DNA of 64,000 nucleotides from Acytostelium subglobosum LB1. Taxonomy: Eukaryota > Evosea > Eumycetozoa > Acytosteliales > Acytosteliaceae. The stretch spans positions 187,552 to 251,551 of the forward strand of contig NW_012236528.1 in the NCBI RefSeq assembly GCF_000787575.1, given 5' to 3'. The notes beneath the pieces were generated by a model. That model worked only from the letters and a program-made list of their open reading frames with translations, had not been told where the DNA came from and did no database searches. The stretch's first letter is position 1, and each line of letters begins with the position of its first letter. A program made the position numbers and the translations under genes. This document shows positions 33,021 through 46,900 of the stretch, piece by piece.

Positions 33021-33587
33021 ATGATGATAATCAAAACAACAACAAGAACAAGAAGAACATATAGTTCAACATTGTTGTTGATGTTGATGATGATGATGTG
33101 CATGATGACAAAGACGACGACACTGGCACAGACAAACTCAGTGATCAACAATAAGATCTATCATAATGCTGATAATGTATATCCATGCACAAGACTACTG
33201 GATGCTACGCGTCAGATTGGATGTACAGGTATCGATGGTGGTAACTACGGCACACTCTATCTAGTCGACTCTGATGAGTCGTTGCGCAAAGTTCCCAGTG
33301 ATGCAATCGTCATACTGGATGCAGACTACTTCAATGGCACTGTACTCAAGAAGGTCACTTCTGGTCCAATCTCTGGTGTGCTTGTGCTTACAGACACGCC
33401 CAAGACCTATCCTTACTCGCCCGATGTCACATCGCCCAACTCCATGTATGGCTACTACTCACAGCCACAATACAATTGGAATCCCCTTGCCGATGAAATG
33501 TCCTTTGGTCAATACAGAATGCCAATCTTTGGACTTGGCTTTGATGACTCTGTTCAGGCAAGAGAGGTATGTCGTGTCATCACTCAC

Positions 33588-33632
<45 letters not shown>

Positions 33633-35309
33633 CACTCACTCACTCGTACTCGATCAATCAATCAATCAAACGAACACAGTATGGCACATACAATAGATTG
33701 GGTAAAGACCCGCTATGGGGAGCACAATTGGAGTCATTCATGCACGCAGCGACCAATGCACATGTTTGTTTGAGAAGAGGATACTGCCAACCAATGGGAA
33801 GCAAGAGTGTTTGGTCAGCCTTTACACCAAATTTGGGCCAGCGTGATATTCTGATGGTGATCGCACCGATGGACGCAACAGCCTTCTTCCACGGCATGGC
33901 TGTCGGCGCTGAATCGACCGCCTACGCCCAGGTCGTGCTGCTCTCAATCATGGACACGTTCAGCCGCGTGAACACATCGAGCTTGGACCTCGACCTTGTC
34001 TTTGCCATGTTCAACGGTGAGCGCTGGGGATACCTGGGCAGCAACAGATTCGTTCACGACGTCACCAACTTCAAGTGCCAAGAGTATGGCAGCAACAACA
34101 ACACATGTCTGCAGCCATATACCGTGGACCTGGGCTTCCTCAGCTTTGACTTTACTCGCGTCAAGTACATCGTTGAGCTGAACCAGATTGGCAACCCATT
34201 GACACAAGACAAGGAGGGACGTGCCGTGTTTGCGCTCAACTCTCTGGCGTCCAACACAAACAATGTCAACCAGAAGGCACTCCTTGAGTACTTCACCAAC
34301 ACGACCGCTGAGCTCCCCAATCTCAACGTCACTGTAGCGTCTGTAGACCCAACCAAGGTCACCGAGCTGCCTCCATCCTCAACCATGACGTTCCTCAAAC
34401 AAAACTCATCCATTGCTCACATGGTCGTCACTGATCACTTTGGAACTTATACCAATCAGTAAGTATTTAGTGCACTCGCTCAATCAATCTCATGTGTGTG
34501 GGATCACTAATCAATCAATCATTCAGGCACTTCTCATCAATCAATGATCTTTATACCAACATTAATGCATCGATCTTGAGTGATACTGTCACTTACTTTG
34601 CGACGTTGATCGATAGGATTGCCGGTGGACACAACGCCATCGTGCCAAACGCGACATACGCTGAAGAGCTATTCTATTGTCTCACTCAAAACTACTCTTG
34701 TGGATACTTCCCATTGTACTCTCGTATGTGTTATAATTCCCCTGGACATCCATCCCCAATACTAATCAATCAATCAATCAATCCAACTTAGATGATTCAT
34801 CGGATGGACTACCACCAAACTATGCCAATGTGATTGGACCATCACCATCTGGAATGTTCATTTCGGCACAGGCATTGTTCATCTATCAACAGATGACATA
34901 TATGGCTGCTTACAAGACTACGGACGCCGTGTGCAACTATGAGGTCACATGCGCAGCTGGCCAAGCTTGTTTCAATGGCGCCTGTCTCTGGTCCAACACA
35001 CACTTCCACTCTGCTCAATCACTTGGCATCGATTACGTTGATGGATACTTCACCATTACCAACGAAAGTTATTCTACATGGGTTGAGAGCAAGTAAGTAA
35101 TCTCTGATCAATCAATCCATTCAACCAATCGAACTGACATCCATCACACACACGATAGTTGGGACTTCTACAATGTCAAGTACTTCCAGATGGGCAATAA
35201 GCCAACAGAGATAGTGTTCCTGGTGTTTGGACTCATTGAGATGTTCATTGTGGCAGGACTAATCTTTGTATCTCAAAGATATCTGTCCAAGCGATACAAG
35301 TTGTTGTAA
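33021..35309 (+). CDS. ncstn: Nicastrin, gamma-secretase subunit
   Basis: Five exons: 33021-33566, 33680-34458, 34527-34723, 34792-35092, 35159-35309; phases 0, 2, 1, 2; 657 aa, near the family length. An N-terminal basic stretch plus hydrophobic Leu/Met core serves as signal peptide. The large extracellular part has many N-x-S/T sites and the FNGERWGYLGSNR segment, equivalent to the nicastrin FNGE...DYIGS motif (here GYLGS). Near the end comes one TM helix (IVFLVFGLIEMFIVAGLIFVS) and a short basic tail (RYLSKRYKLL). It should pair with presenilin, Aph-1 and Pen-2, a complex known to exist in Dictyostelium. Introns 1 and 3 are packed with TCAA repeats. Confidence 0.92.
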
Positions 35310-35652
35310 ATATGTATTACTACCAACTCAATCAATTAATCAATCAATCATTCAATAATGTAACCATCTGTCGGTATTATCGTTCAAGAAAGACTTTTAT
35401 ATATGGGGAGGAATTGTAAGTAAAGTTAATAAAGTATTATAAAGTAATATTATTAATATTTATTTATTTTTAGAGTTAAAGCAGAATCACAAGGAATGAA
35501 ATCCAGTCTTGGGGAGTACGTCAAAGTATATCTAGGGACCTCCTCCTTTAATCCAGATGAAGAGACATCACTTGTTCAATATAACATGTTGTAATTAATT
35601 ACAACTCCACTACACTATCAATTCTTCAATTATTTTGCCAATCACCAATAAT
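35310..35652. other. Convergent intergenic region, nicastrin and RapGAP genes
   Basis: No gene seen. Shared 3' flanks; AT-rich, with TCAA at about 35327-35355. Confidence 0.5.
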
Positions 35653-38600
35653 TTATTGCTTTGTACAACTCATAACAATGTCATTCAATACAGACTGTCG
35701 CTGCCTAACCATATCCTGAGTAGAGAATGCAGAGTTCTCAGCATTTATCACTAGAATCAATATCAAATTAGTGAGTGAATTGGGAGACCGGTACCAGATC
35801 AGGGAATTAGACACTTACACTTGGTGAGCAGGAACTGTTTAAATGCTGTCTGCTTTGGGTAGATGGGTGGGTCGGTAATCATTGGTCCAAATGGCTCCAC
35901 TACACTATTGGACGACACGCCAAACTTATAATTGACTGATGCTCCATCGTCAGATGATACTCGTCTAACTTGGAAGATTATCTCTGTCATGAATGTGATT
36001 GATTGAATGAGTGTCAATGTTGATTGATGATGGTCGACCATCATCAACTCTTGTGTGATCCTGGACACTTACTGTTCTTTGGTGATGTGAATAATGATGG
36101 ATTGATGGTGTTGCTTCCCTCGTGATAGAGAATGATACAGCTGTTGGATGCCAACAACTTCTTTCTTCGATGCACTGGTATGAGACTGGACACGTGGAAC
36201 ACCACTTGGATACCATGTAGCTGTGCAAAGATTGATGTCTCGCCGTCCAAATTGTTTGTTGTGTCCAACTCGCCACTGTACCTTGGCCAATCCTTGGTCT
36301 TGAACCTGCTTCCCAAGAATCTGTAGAACTCCACAAATCCAGGACTGACCGTACCATTCTCCAACAATGCATTCTCTGTCGTCAATCCATCCTGTGAGTA
36401 CATGACAAAGAAGTGATACTTATTCGTCAACTGTGGATTGAGTATGATTGAGTGTGAGTTTGAGTTATGAGTTTGAGTTATGAGTTTGAAGCCAACTTAA
36501 CTTACATCAATCTTTTCAAACTCTAGGAGACGGTTGGTGATGTCCATGTGGATGTGAGTAAAGTGTGATGTGTCGAGGGTGGCGATTGGACGTAGGTAGT
36601 TCTGGATGGCTTGCAACAGGTCAGTGCTCCTAGAACCATTGCTCAAGACTAGAATTTTCTCAACTCCATTCTTTGTTCTAATGAGTACCCTGTGCTTCCT
36701 ATGTTGTGCATTCTCTGGTTGCTCCAACATTGATATTAAAACAGTTCCTCCCAGCTCTGGTATATTGCATCTAAAGTTAATGTGAGCTGTGACATCAATG
36801 GAATAGTTCCAAGGGTAGGTAAGTCATATGAATGATTGATCGATCAGCCTTGGAGGTATGAGAATTGTTACCTTTCTTTGAGAAGTAGATCTCATAGTGC
36901 GCAACATGTCTCTCATTGTGATCCAATCCAACAAAGGAGTTGTCGCTGTATCGCTTGGACTTGCGACCAAATGGTTCGATGGCAAACTTCTCTGCAGGTG
37001 CAAAGAGTGTCACTTTGGGACTCTGTGGAGGTGATCCAGCACCATGGAGGTATTCGCCTGAATGACCATCATCGCTATCATCTGCATCTTCTTCCTGGCC
37101 CATAGTGTCCTCTTCCACATCACCAGAATGCTCTGAATGACCTGACAAGTTATGCATTGATCTCGATGGTGGCATGCATGACACCCACTTAGCCGCGGTG
37201 GTCGGACTGCTTGCCGTTCCCGATGACGTTGACAACAACATCTTGTCAATACTATCACTGCTGCTGTTTGGACTGATTGCGCCACTGATCTGCTTAGGTT
37301 GTGCCTGAGTCTGAGTCTGTGTCTGCGTCTGTGTTTGTGTTTGTGTTGGTCTTGGAAGTGTGTGATGCTGCTGCTGTTGTTGCTTCTGCTGCTCCTCCTC
37401 CATCTTCTTAAACTCTGCGATTGGCATGCTCTCTCTGGCCTTGTCACGCTTGAATGGATTCTTGAGCGATGACCATCCACCCTTGATCAACATTGATGAG
37501 TGGCCAGCCTTCTTCTGTTTCGACCCCACTACCGCCTCCTCCTCTTCCACCTTGCCTTTGTCCTTGGTCTTGGGCGGTGATGAGGATGATGATGTATTCT
37601 TTGTCTTGGTCTTGTTGAATGGATCTGCAGACACACTTGATATCGACAAACTCCAAATCTGTAATGAGTCGTCCTCATCATCGTCATTGTCGTCTAGTAC
37701 AATGCGTGGAAGATCACAACCATGTTGCTCCTCCTGGTGACTCGTCTTCTGATTTACATTGGCAACTGTGAGCTGAGTGCTTGATAATGATCGCCTTGAC
37801 TTCTTGCTTCCAATCTCGACCTGAGTATGTGATCGCTGGAACACCTTCATCTGGCCAACAATAAGATCCTCACTGCTGTCTGGCGACTGCTCCTTGGACG
37901 GCGAGAATCCTCCTCGAGGAGCCTTGTCCCCACCACCAGCACCAACACGGTCCACCAATGCTGCGGTGATCGGCCTCAGGAAGACCTTGGACTCGGAACT
38001 ATATGTGTTTGATTGAGTAACGAGATGTAGGACCTTCTTGATCGAGTCGGTGAGACCATTGAACAACTTGTCCAACTCGAGTGAGGTCACCTCCTTCCTG
38101 CTCTTGAAGTGTGAACGTGTGGCTGCCTCTACCTCGGCAACACTGTCTGCGATGGATGAGTGGAGATCGATGCCCAGATCATTGAGCACACCAACATAGT
38201 CCTTGGTGCAACTGATGAACTCGCCCAGCAGCGCGTCGAACTGGACCGGTGAGGTGTTGTTTTGTACATTCGTGACGGCAGCCTTGAACGTGCGACATTG
38301 TTTGAGTAGAGTGGCAGAGAGTGTAGTCACGTCCTCCAGCGTGGGGAATGGTTGTATGTCGCCAACAGATATACAGCATTTGATAAGATTACGTGTGGCA
38401 TCGATCAGTGACACCAAGATCTCATTTAACTTGTACCTGAACAATGAGTACAATGACCTATTGCCACTCTTTACATTTACCGAGTTTACAGACTGTACAG
38501 TCCGCAACAACTCCATCAAAGCCATCCTGAATGTCTGGCAACATTGTATAAATTCTTCATAAATCGATTGTTTCTTTGTTGGCTTCGTGGTTGGGGTAGT

Positions 38601-38880
38601 TGGTGGGGATGTGGCTGAGGCTGAGGTTGAGGCTAATGGACCATTGTGTCCATTTGATGATGATGATGATGATGATGTTGGAGTGTAATTACTATCGATT
38701 AGGAATTGATTGATTATTGAAAATAGGATGGCAGTGTCTCTGATCACTTTGTCAAACTCTGATTGGAATGATTCCTCTTGAGCAATTTGATTGACAATCG
38801 ATCTACAAATCGACCAATATAATTGATAATGGATCACGTATCCTATCTATAAACTTGCAATCCTCTATATCAATGTCCAT
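35653..38880 (-). CDS. RapGAP-domain protein, 942 aa
   Basis: Six exons: 38855-38880, 36872-38802, 36506-36756, 36073-36430, 35819-35983, 35653-35750, with phases closing throughout. About 640 N-terminal residues hold a helical region (MDIDIEDCKSIVNQIAQEE onward to about 290) and then S/T/Q-rich disordered stretches, including a Q-T repeat. The C-terminal 300 residues match the Rap/Ran GAP domain: HYEIYFSKK, LGGTVLIS, FVEFYRFLGSRF, YSGELDTTNNLDG, VVFHVSSLIPVHRRKK and FLLTKLINAENSAF. The usual catalytic Asn lies in the stretch corresponding to LLASNSCIILYHEG, where the common KRHIGND is altered. It should switch off a Rap or Rheb-like GTPase. Confidence 0.87.
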
Positions 38881-40338
38881 CTCTTTCTCAGTTCTCTGTG
38901 TATTTTTAAATAAATTAATTAAATAAATATTATATTATCTCTATCTATCTCTCTCTCTCTCTCTCTCTTATTAAGTATATATTATTCCAGGACTGTTATA
39001 CAATATGTAGATCCTTTGAGGCATATGCAAGGCCTCGAGTGTCCTTTGATTGATCGTGGGTATCTGTGTGTTTACTTGTTTGTGTGTGTGTGTGTGATTG
39101 ATTGGGCTGGTGAGTGTGATTGTGATTGACAATGATGATGATGATGATGATGTCAATGTATGTATGAATTTATAAATATAACTTGGTGGTAAGTTTATAA
39201 ATAAATGTCTCCTTCTCGTTGGAAAGAAATAAGATGAGTATGAAAGAGTGATGGAGTACCTAAGTACAAGGAGGGTCGCGAGGATCATTCATTCATGCGC
39301 CCCTTTGAATACATTTATGTATCGTATCAATCATCCAAAGGGTCACACAGGAGGAGGGCACCTACACACATACACAAACAAGACAGAAGTTAAATACACA
39401 CAATGTGATGTATGCAGCCAGACAGACAAGGGAACATTCACAACAAGTCAGATCTATCAATAACGGGTCACATTGATCATTTGATTGATGGATAGAGGGA
39501 AGCCAGGTCATCAAGAATCCAATAAATATCAAGATTTTGAAAACGTGAATGCCCAAAATAACCTTTTGTTGTTGGTTTAGTCTTGCTTGTCTATTCACAC
39601 ATGAACAAACAAAGACAAGACCACCTTTTGTTCATGTCTTGTCCTCTTGTCCTATCACTTGTTGTCGTGTCTTTGTGTAACAACACATCATCAAGTCTTG
39701 AAACAGTAAGGCGAACAATATTTTTGTTATTAATGGCATTAGTTTCAATCATTTCTATTCGCTAGTCCGTTACCCAACAACTAAATGCGCGCTATTATCT
39801 CCCTCTTACCTCCCTCTCTCTAGCAAAAGGCAAACATCATTGCAAGTCGTCTTCTCAATTTATTGAGATATAAATGATTTAAGGGTATCTTTGCATCGGG
39901 AAACAGACTCTCTCTCTCTGGTCCAGACAACAACAACCTAACTTACCTTCAAAAGGCAAACNAATGTCTGACATCATAGTAGTGAGTGATGGTTAACTTC
40001 ACATCAGGGTATATTCTTTCTTTGCCTTTGTTGTTCAAGAATCACAATTATTAATGTGTGTGACTGTATGTTTGAGTGTTTGAATGACCAACACACATCG
40101 GCAAACAACCCATTCCTAGACACGAGGTCATAATCGCGCAAACATAACATCACCACATCTAAGATTGAATCGATACTGACTGACTAATACCAAACACAGG
40201 GGGTCATATCAACTCAACAACGTCCAAGCAACATCATTTATTTATACTCTTTACCCTTTGCATTTCAAACACAACATATATATAACATATATATAACATA
40301 TAATATAACTTTATCATTCATTATTAATAGAACTAACA
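38881..40338. promoter_or_regulatory. Long divergent intergenic region, 1.46 kb, one N
   Basis: No convincing gene. It lies between the leftward RapGAP gene and the rightward hydrolase gene, so it holds both promoters. Contents: (CT)n at 38945-38968, a GATGAT run at 39130-39152, and an N at 39962. ATATATAACAT repeats at 40276-40305 directly precede the hydrolase. Confidence 0.5.
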
Positions 40339-41441
40339 ATGGTATCATCGGAATCATTGACTACGACACCTACGACGACGACTTCGGAAGTGGACTTTAT
40401 TGAAGGACATGTTACTGTATCAAAGAATAGAGGTACACCATTCGACCTCTATTATCAACTACATGGTAATGGTCCAAACAAAGTAATATTAGTAATGGGT
40501 ATGTCATGTCAATCAATAACATTCAATCAATCAATCAATCAATCAAATTTACACTAACATGATCAATCAAACATAAAGGATTCATGACTGATTGCACTGC
40601 ATGGAGATTACAATTGGAATACTTTAAACAGTTGAGTAATGAGTATCAGGTTTGTGTGTTCGATAATAGAGGCATTGGAAAGAGTAGTAATCCAGCAAGT
40701 CATTATACAACTAATGATATGGCAATTGATACTAAAGAGTTGTTGGATCATCTTCAATGGGAGCGTGTACATCTCGTCGGTGTATCCATGGGTGGTATGA
40801 TCTCATTAGAGTTTGCTGCAACATTCCCACAGCGTCTACACTCAATAGCCCTATGTGTAACTCACGCCGGATCATTGCCACCTGTAAGTATCAGTCAGTT
40901 GGAACTATCCCATCCATGTTGGTGTCACTCATTCATTCAATCAATCAATCAAACATTCAATCAAACATAGATGAGTGGAATGAGAATAATGTTAAAGACA
41001 TTTACTATTAAGGATCATAGAGAACGTGGAAAGGTGTTGATGCCAGTGTTGTATTCGCCAGAGTATCTGCTGACAACTTCGGATACTGGTCGACCAATGG
41101 AGGATGTATTGATCGATGATTATGTAGAACGTATGATTAGTACAAAGAAACCAGATCCAAGTGTTGTGGTCGGTCATCTAAAGACAGTGTCCACGCATCA
41201 TGTATCATCAAAGAGATTGGCGGCAATTAAGAACTCGGCAGTACCAATACTGATCATGTGTGGTGGCGAGGACCATCTTGTCAAGACATCAAACTCATTC
41301 TATCTGCGCGACAAACTCTCACCAGCCGAGTTCATTCAATTCGCTCAATCAGGTCACTGCATCAACGTTGAGCACACCCAAGAGTTCAACGAAGCCCTTG
41401 TCAAGAACTTTGGTCGTGCAGCGGCAGGACTTCTGAAATAA
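40339..41441 (+). CDS. Alpha/beta hydrolase-fold protein
   Basis: Exons 40339-40498, 40579-40883, 40971-41441, phases 1 and 0; 311 aa. After a Thr-rich start, the fold is typical of small esterase/lipase-like hydrolases: the oxyanion region VILVMGF, FDNRGIGKSS, the nucleophile elbow GVSMGG (Ser), the acid in MCGGEDHLV (Asp), and the base in SGHCINVEH (His). All three catalytic residues are present. The substrate is unknown; the size and absence of a signal peptide suggest a cytosolic enzyme. Introns are rich in TCAA repeats. Confidence 0.88.
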
Positions 41442-41912
41442 ATGTAATATAATATATTAGTATTAGTATGATTGATTCATCGTTAATTATGTGTTTAATT
41501 AGTGTTGGTTAATAGTCCAATGGGCATCGTTAATATGTCAGGCGATCTTCACAACACGATCATGTAACTTGCAGACATGTGATCGTGGCACAAGCCCCTA
41601 ACTTTGATCTGATTGAGTTTTGACACTTTTGGGACACCCTTTGATTTGATCTAACTTTCATTCATTTCATTCATTCTCACAAAGATTGACAATTCAATTG
41701 TTCATGATTGTTGTTGCAGCGGGCAAGAGATAGACATAGAGATAGAGATAGAGATAGAGACATACACAGACATAGACACATACATATATATATCTATTTA
41801 TTAATATATCAAAGAGTAGACAGGACAGGTGTAATCAGTGATTGATTGATTGTTGATTGTTTGATTGATTGATTGAGTGATAGAGAGATATATATAAATA
41901 TAGTTGATAGTA
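41442..41912. other. Intergenic, 5' of LRR gene
   Basis: No gene seen. It has a GAGATA/CATAGA repeat (41729-41785) and TTGATTGA runs (41840-41878) just before the LRR gene, probably leader. Confidence 0.5.
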
Positions 41913-43841
41913 ATGACACGCTATCACAAGAAGGATAAACACAACAATGATAAATCTACGACATCAACGACATCGACATCAACTACATCAACAACATCAA
42001 CAACCTCAACAACATCATTTAATATAGCCAATATCAATCAATTACCTCAAAGTCTATTGACACATATATTGTTGGATGTACATGGAGGCGCATTCCCATC
42101 ACCATCGTTCAAGGCCTGCTTTATAACTTGTAGACTATGGAAACAGATGATACCGCGCACATTAAGGAGTCTGCAGTTCAATGCCACCGACGATATGATG
42201 ACGGCACGTCTCGTACGCCACATGATACTGGGCACCGAGTTCAATGAGTCGCTCAAGTGCGTGGTCATCAACTCGCTGGCCACCGAGGAGGCGCTGCATC
42301 ATATCCTGCTGGCGCTGACCACCCCCTTCTTCTCCAGCCAACTCAACAACCTGTATCATCCGCCCATCAAGCGGCTCGAGATCCTGTCCACGCGACTGAC
42401 AGAGCGCGCAATGGACCTGCTCTCCGACCTCATCCGAATATACAACGTCGAGCATCTTGTGCTTTGTGGCGTCGAGCTGAACGACCAGCAGCTCGTGTCA
42501 CTGGGCAAGGCGTTGGCCGAGAACCACCTCAATCAGCTTGTGACGCTCAATCTGTCGCACAATCAGTTTGGACGCACGGGCATCGAGTTCCTGCTCAAGA
42601 CGCTGATCGACACACATCTACACAACGACAAGTTTCAAAGTATCGCTCAACGACCACTATATCACAACAGTCACACCAGCTTCTCATCGTCCATCCATAC
42701 CAACATGTCGACGCTGTCCATGTCGTCGCCCAGCACAATGACCAGCGTCTCGTCGGCGCCCACATCACTGGCACCCTTTTATCGATTGTCACCTCATGAT
42801 CTGAACGATGGCGGTCAGGGCACGCCAACGCCGCCACTCACATCACAGCAGCATACATTGAATCACAAGGACAAGATGGCCAACACTCTAAAGTCGATCA
42901 ATCTCGGCAACAACAAGAACATCAATGTGGAGTGCACGTCGGTGATCAAACAGATACTGACCAAGTTGAACAAGCTCGAGGAGATACGTCTGAGCAACCT
43001 ATGTCTGTCGACCGAAGGCTTTGTCGACATTATCGAGCTACTCAAGGCCAGTCCAGCAATACGCACCATCGACCTGTCCAACAATGGCATATATTCGCGA
43101 GGCGTGGCATCCATTGCCTCGATGCTCTTCACCAACAAGGTCACATCACTCGATATCAGCGAGAATAAGATCGGACTGGAGGGCGTGCGCGCGTTGGCCG
43201 ATGTGATCGCCGTTGGATGTGTGGACCACCTGCGGCGTCTCTACCTCAGACGAACGAACCTGGCATTTGACGAATGCATGATCCTGCGCAACGTGGTGTT
43301 GCGCACATGCTCAATCGAGACGATCGACTTCTCGTCCAACCTAATCAACGAGGACTCAATGGCACTGATTGGCGAGGCGCTGCAACACAATCGATCAATC
43401 ACAGACCTCAACCTAAGCTTCAACATCCTTGGCGCCAATGGCTGCCAGTCGATTGCCAAGGCGCTCAAGATCAACAACTGTTTGAGGATACTTCGCCTGC
43501 ACTGCGTGTCAATGAAGAAGCTGGGCGCAGAGGTGTTGGCTGAGGCAGTGGCCTCCAACAACTCGATCTCACAGCTGCATCTCAGCAACAATGACATCAA
43601 GAACGAAGGCGCGCTCAGCTTTGCCAAGGCCATACAACAGAACAGGAGTCTTACATTCTGCGATCTATCATTCAATGGCATCAACGACAAGGGTGCCTCT
43701 GGACTGTGTCGAGCTGTTGCCGCGTCAGACTTTAACGTGCGGCTAGATCTCAGTGGCAATCAAGTGTCTACCAAGAACATTGCGCGAGGCAACTCTGGCG
43801 GGCAGTCCAGCTCAAAGTCAAACGATTGTAATCTAATGTAA
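41913..43841 (+). CDS. Leucine-rich-repeat (RNI-type) protein, F-box-like start
   Basis: Single exon, 642 aa, from ATG 41913. A T/S-repeat leader (about 13-35) is followed by an F-box-like segment (INQLPQSLLTHILLDV, CRLWKQMIP; about 42-90). Ribonuclease-inhibitor-type LRRs run from about 155 to 620 (LVTLNLSHNQFGRTGIEFLL, IRTIDLSNNGI, ITDLNLSFNILGANG, LTFCDLSFNGINDKGA), interrupted by a 90-residue S/T/P-rich insert (about 235-325). It resembles F-box/LRR or NLRC-like solenoids, probably binding another protein. GC content of the LRR part is high. The ending is Ser/Gly-rich. Confidence 0.88.
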   Translation: MTRYHKKDKHNNDKSTTSTTSTSTTSTTSTTSTTSFNIANINQLPQSLLTHILLDVHGGAFPSPSFKACFITCRLWKQMIPRTLRSLQFNATDDMMTARLVRHMILGTEFNESLKCVVINSLATEEALHHILLALTTPFFSSQLNNLYHPPIKRLEILSTRLTERAMDLLSDLIRIYNVEHLVLCGVELNDQQLVSLGKALAENHLNQLVTLNLSHNQFGRTGIEFLLKTLIDTHLHNDKFQSIAQRPLYHNSHTSFSSSIHTNMSTLSMSSPSTMTSVSSAPTSLAPFYRLSPHDLNDGGQGTPTPPLTSQQHTLNHKDKMANTLKSINLGNNKNINVECTSVIKQILTKLNKLEEIRLSNLCLSTEGFVDIIELLKASPAIRTIDLSNNGIYSRGVASIASMLFTNKVTSLDISENKIGLEGVRALADVIAVGCVDHLRRLYLRRTNLAFDECMILRNVVLRTCSIETIDFSSNLINEDSMALIGEALQHNRSITDLNLSFNILGANGCQSIAKALKINNCLRILRLHCVSMKKLGAEVLAEAVASNNSISQLHLSNNDIKNEGALSFAKAIQQNRSLTFCDLSFNGINDKGASGLCRAVAASDFNVRLDLSGNQVSTKNIARGNSGGQSSSKSNDCNLM

Positions 43842-43934
43842 TCAATCAGTCATTCATGTCATTCGTTTGACATGTATCTTACATGCTGCACAGGTGTGGC
43901 TCGAGTTCATTTATTGTACAGACTATCCAGGACT

Positions 43935-46900
43935 TCACAGGTTCAAACTTTCATCGAGATACTTGAGCAAAGACTTTCGGAAGCTGGGGATGCGGATGAT
44001 CTGATCGGTCTCGGGTATGTGAGGATGGTTCTCAGCCAGGTATCGCACACATTCGCCAAGTAGAAGGGTGGTCTCGTGGAGATCGGCCAGCTTGAATATA
44101 CTGAATATGTTGTCAATGCTGAACTCCTTGGTGATTAGATGTTCACACTGAAGCTTCAAAGGTGGCAACATGAAGCGGTTGGCAGCGATCAGCAACAACA
44201 TTGATTCATCAAGTGTGAGAGCCGAGTCGATGACACCAGTGTAGATGTACTCCATCACGTGAAGGAATGTTACATAGTCCACTGATTCGATTGTGACCTG
44301 ATTCTCCAAGCTCTCCTTGAGTGGCTGTTCAAACATCGCACGGAAATAGTCAGATCGAGCACAAAGTATGCCCTTCCAAGCATAGATTGGTCTATTCTCC
44401 ACGATGAATGTGATGTCCTTATAGTTTGCATTGTTTAGCAGATACTTCATATCACTGCTCAATGTACACTTTGGCAAAGCAAACTCTCCTGTCTCTTTTA
44501 TCTTGAGTACTCTCACTAAGAATAGTTCCATGTTAGTGCCAAAGGTTGTATGTTTGATTGAGTATAACTTACATCTCCTATTCAGTAGGTTCAACAGCGA
44601 CCTTTGGTTAGCCCTGGTGTCGGCATTGTGTTGAAGGAGGAATATGATGATTGAGATGTCAGAGTCCTTGAGTGCGTCGGCTAGTGGTGTCACCTCTGGA
44701 TGTAGAGGACTGCACAAGTTGACGTTGGCTCCACGTTGGATGAGCATCTCCATCATTACAAGGTTGCCATTGATAACGGCCACGTGAAGCGGTGTATGGC
44801 CTCTATCATTAAACTGTTGAAGGCATTGGGGATTGTGATCTAGCAGTAGCTGTGAGATCAGATACTCATTGACGTGAACGGCAATGTGCAGTGCGTTCCT
44901 CCCATCCTTTGTGGCGACCTTTGGGTCCGCACCGCGCTCCAACAGCATCTTTACAAATGTTATCTTGCCCTTCCAAATGGCCTTGTGCAGTGCAGTATAT
45001 CCATCGCTGTCCTTGAGGTTGATCTGGAGTGGTGTGATTGATGTTACAAGTTCATCGCTTTGATTGGATTGATAATAGTATTCATAAATAGTTGAGTTGT
45101 TATTGCTGGTAGTGTTGTTGTTTGTGNTGCTGGTATTTGTGTTGTTGGCTTGTGGTAGTGATTGATGTTGCTGTTCTTGGTTGCCATTGCAAGTACCATT
45201 GCCATTGCCATTGCCATTGATATTTCCATTGACATTTCCATTGCCAGTGAGTGAGCATGATGTGTTGATCGATGCCGTGGCAGTACTACTACTTTGAGGA
45301 GATGACGAATGATTGATTCGTGTGCTAAAGTCATCGTCGCCACTATCACTGTTGATGTCGTCATAGTGCTCATGACCCTCAGATTGATTCTGAGTCTCAT
45401 TGTTCTCGCTTGTGTCGAAGTTATCAGATGTCTCTGCAATGTCCTCCAACGATGTCTCTGTCGTGTTATTGTTGTTATTGTTGTTGGTGGTCGTGTTGTT
45501 CGTATTGTTTGTGTTGTTTGTGTTGTTGTTCGGTTTGAGTTGTTGCTGCTGTTGAAGTTGTGTAGGCTGTGGACAACCATACTTAAACAGTAATGACAGT
45601 AGCCTTGGCTCTGAAATGCACATGGACCAATGCAATGGAGTTCGGTTGTTCTTGTCAGCGATGTTTAGATCCGCTCCCCACTTGATGAGCGACTCCACGC
45701 ACCACAGACGACTGACCCTGATCGCCAGGGACAGAGGTGATATGTTACAGGTTGTGTTCTTTGAATTTACATTGGCGCCATAGCGAACTAGCAGTCGCGC
45801 CACCTCCAGATGACCATTCATCACGGCTTTATGCAGAGGTGTGAAGCCCTCGTGGTCCTTGCAATTGACGTCGGCCATTCCCGTGGTGATCAGGATCTCT
45901 GACGTGGGCAGGTCGCCATTATACGCGCACCAGTCCAATGGTGTCCTGCCCTTGTAGTCCGTGACATTTGGATTTGCACCATTCGCCAACAAGAAGCGCA
46001 CACTATCATACGCGCCACGATACGACACACAGTGTAGTAGTGTTGGTCCCCAATCTGTTATATTGTCCTAATTGATTGAGATGGGTTAGTGATCATGTGA
46101 GCGCAAAGTGATTGAGGGCATGCAGGCATACCTTAAACTTCTTGCGTGTATAATCATTGTTGATCTCCATTTGTAACTCTATTAGGATTGAATCGTCGGT
46201 CTGATTGATGAAGCCATTCTTGGGATCGTAGAGGATGGCCAACTTCATGAATTGGGGGAAGCCCCAGTCCTCGATGTTGGCCTTGAACTTCTTGCCTTCG
46301 ACCTGTCGCGTGAACTTTGAACCGTCGCGTTGATTGATAATGGAGAACTTGAAGTTGACCAGGAAGAACCAGTCGGGCACATTGACCAACGATTGTGTCT
46401 CGGCCACCTTGAGGTAGATCGAGAGGTGGTCGCCGCCATTCTTGCCCTTGGGGTATACGGCGATCATCCACTTGCACATGCCCACACGGAAGTTGGCGCT
46501 GATGGCTCGCTCACGCAGTGTTGAAACGCGTTGCAGCTTCCAACTGTACACGCTGGACGACTCATCGTCAAAGTACGATGTGTTTTGGATGATGTCGATT
46601 TTGAACTCGATGAGCAGCTGGTCGTTGTGCAGCCAGCCCGCCTTCTTGTCGCGCAGCATCTCCTTCTTGAGGATCTGCGAGAAGCCGAGGTCGGTGTGGT
46701 TCTTGTGGAAGCGGTGCGCGACCACCTCGCGTTTCACCTTGTTGTTGGCGTCGGCGTGGTTGAAGATGATAAAGGTGAATGTGACCAGGTGGAACCAGCC
46801 CTCGGCCAGATTCTCGTGGTTGGCCACCTCGAGGTAGAGTGAGAGGTTGTCGTCGGAGCGCGAACCCTTGGGGTAGGCCACGAGCTTCCACGTGCAGCCG

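Noticed and set aside
33590-33680. Direct-repeat array (TCAATCAA) considered as a CRISPR or satellite
   Set aside because: Simple 4-nt microsatellite within nicastrin intron 1; no spacers.
39583-39765. Plus-strand 60-codon frame in the gap before the hydrolase gene
   Set aside because: Start is not ATG, no family signal, and no plausible neighbouring exon.
42257-42799. 180-codon plus-strand frame within the LRR gene
   Set aside because: Out-of-frame shadow of GC-rich LRR coding sequence.
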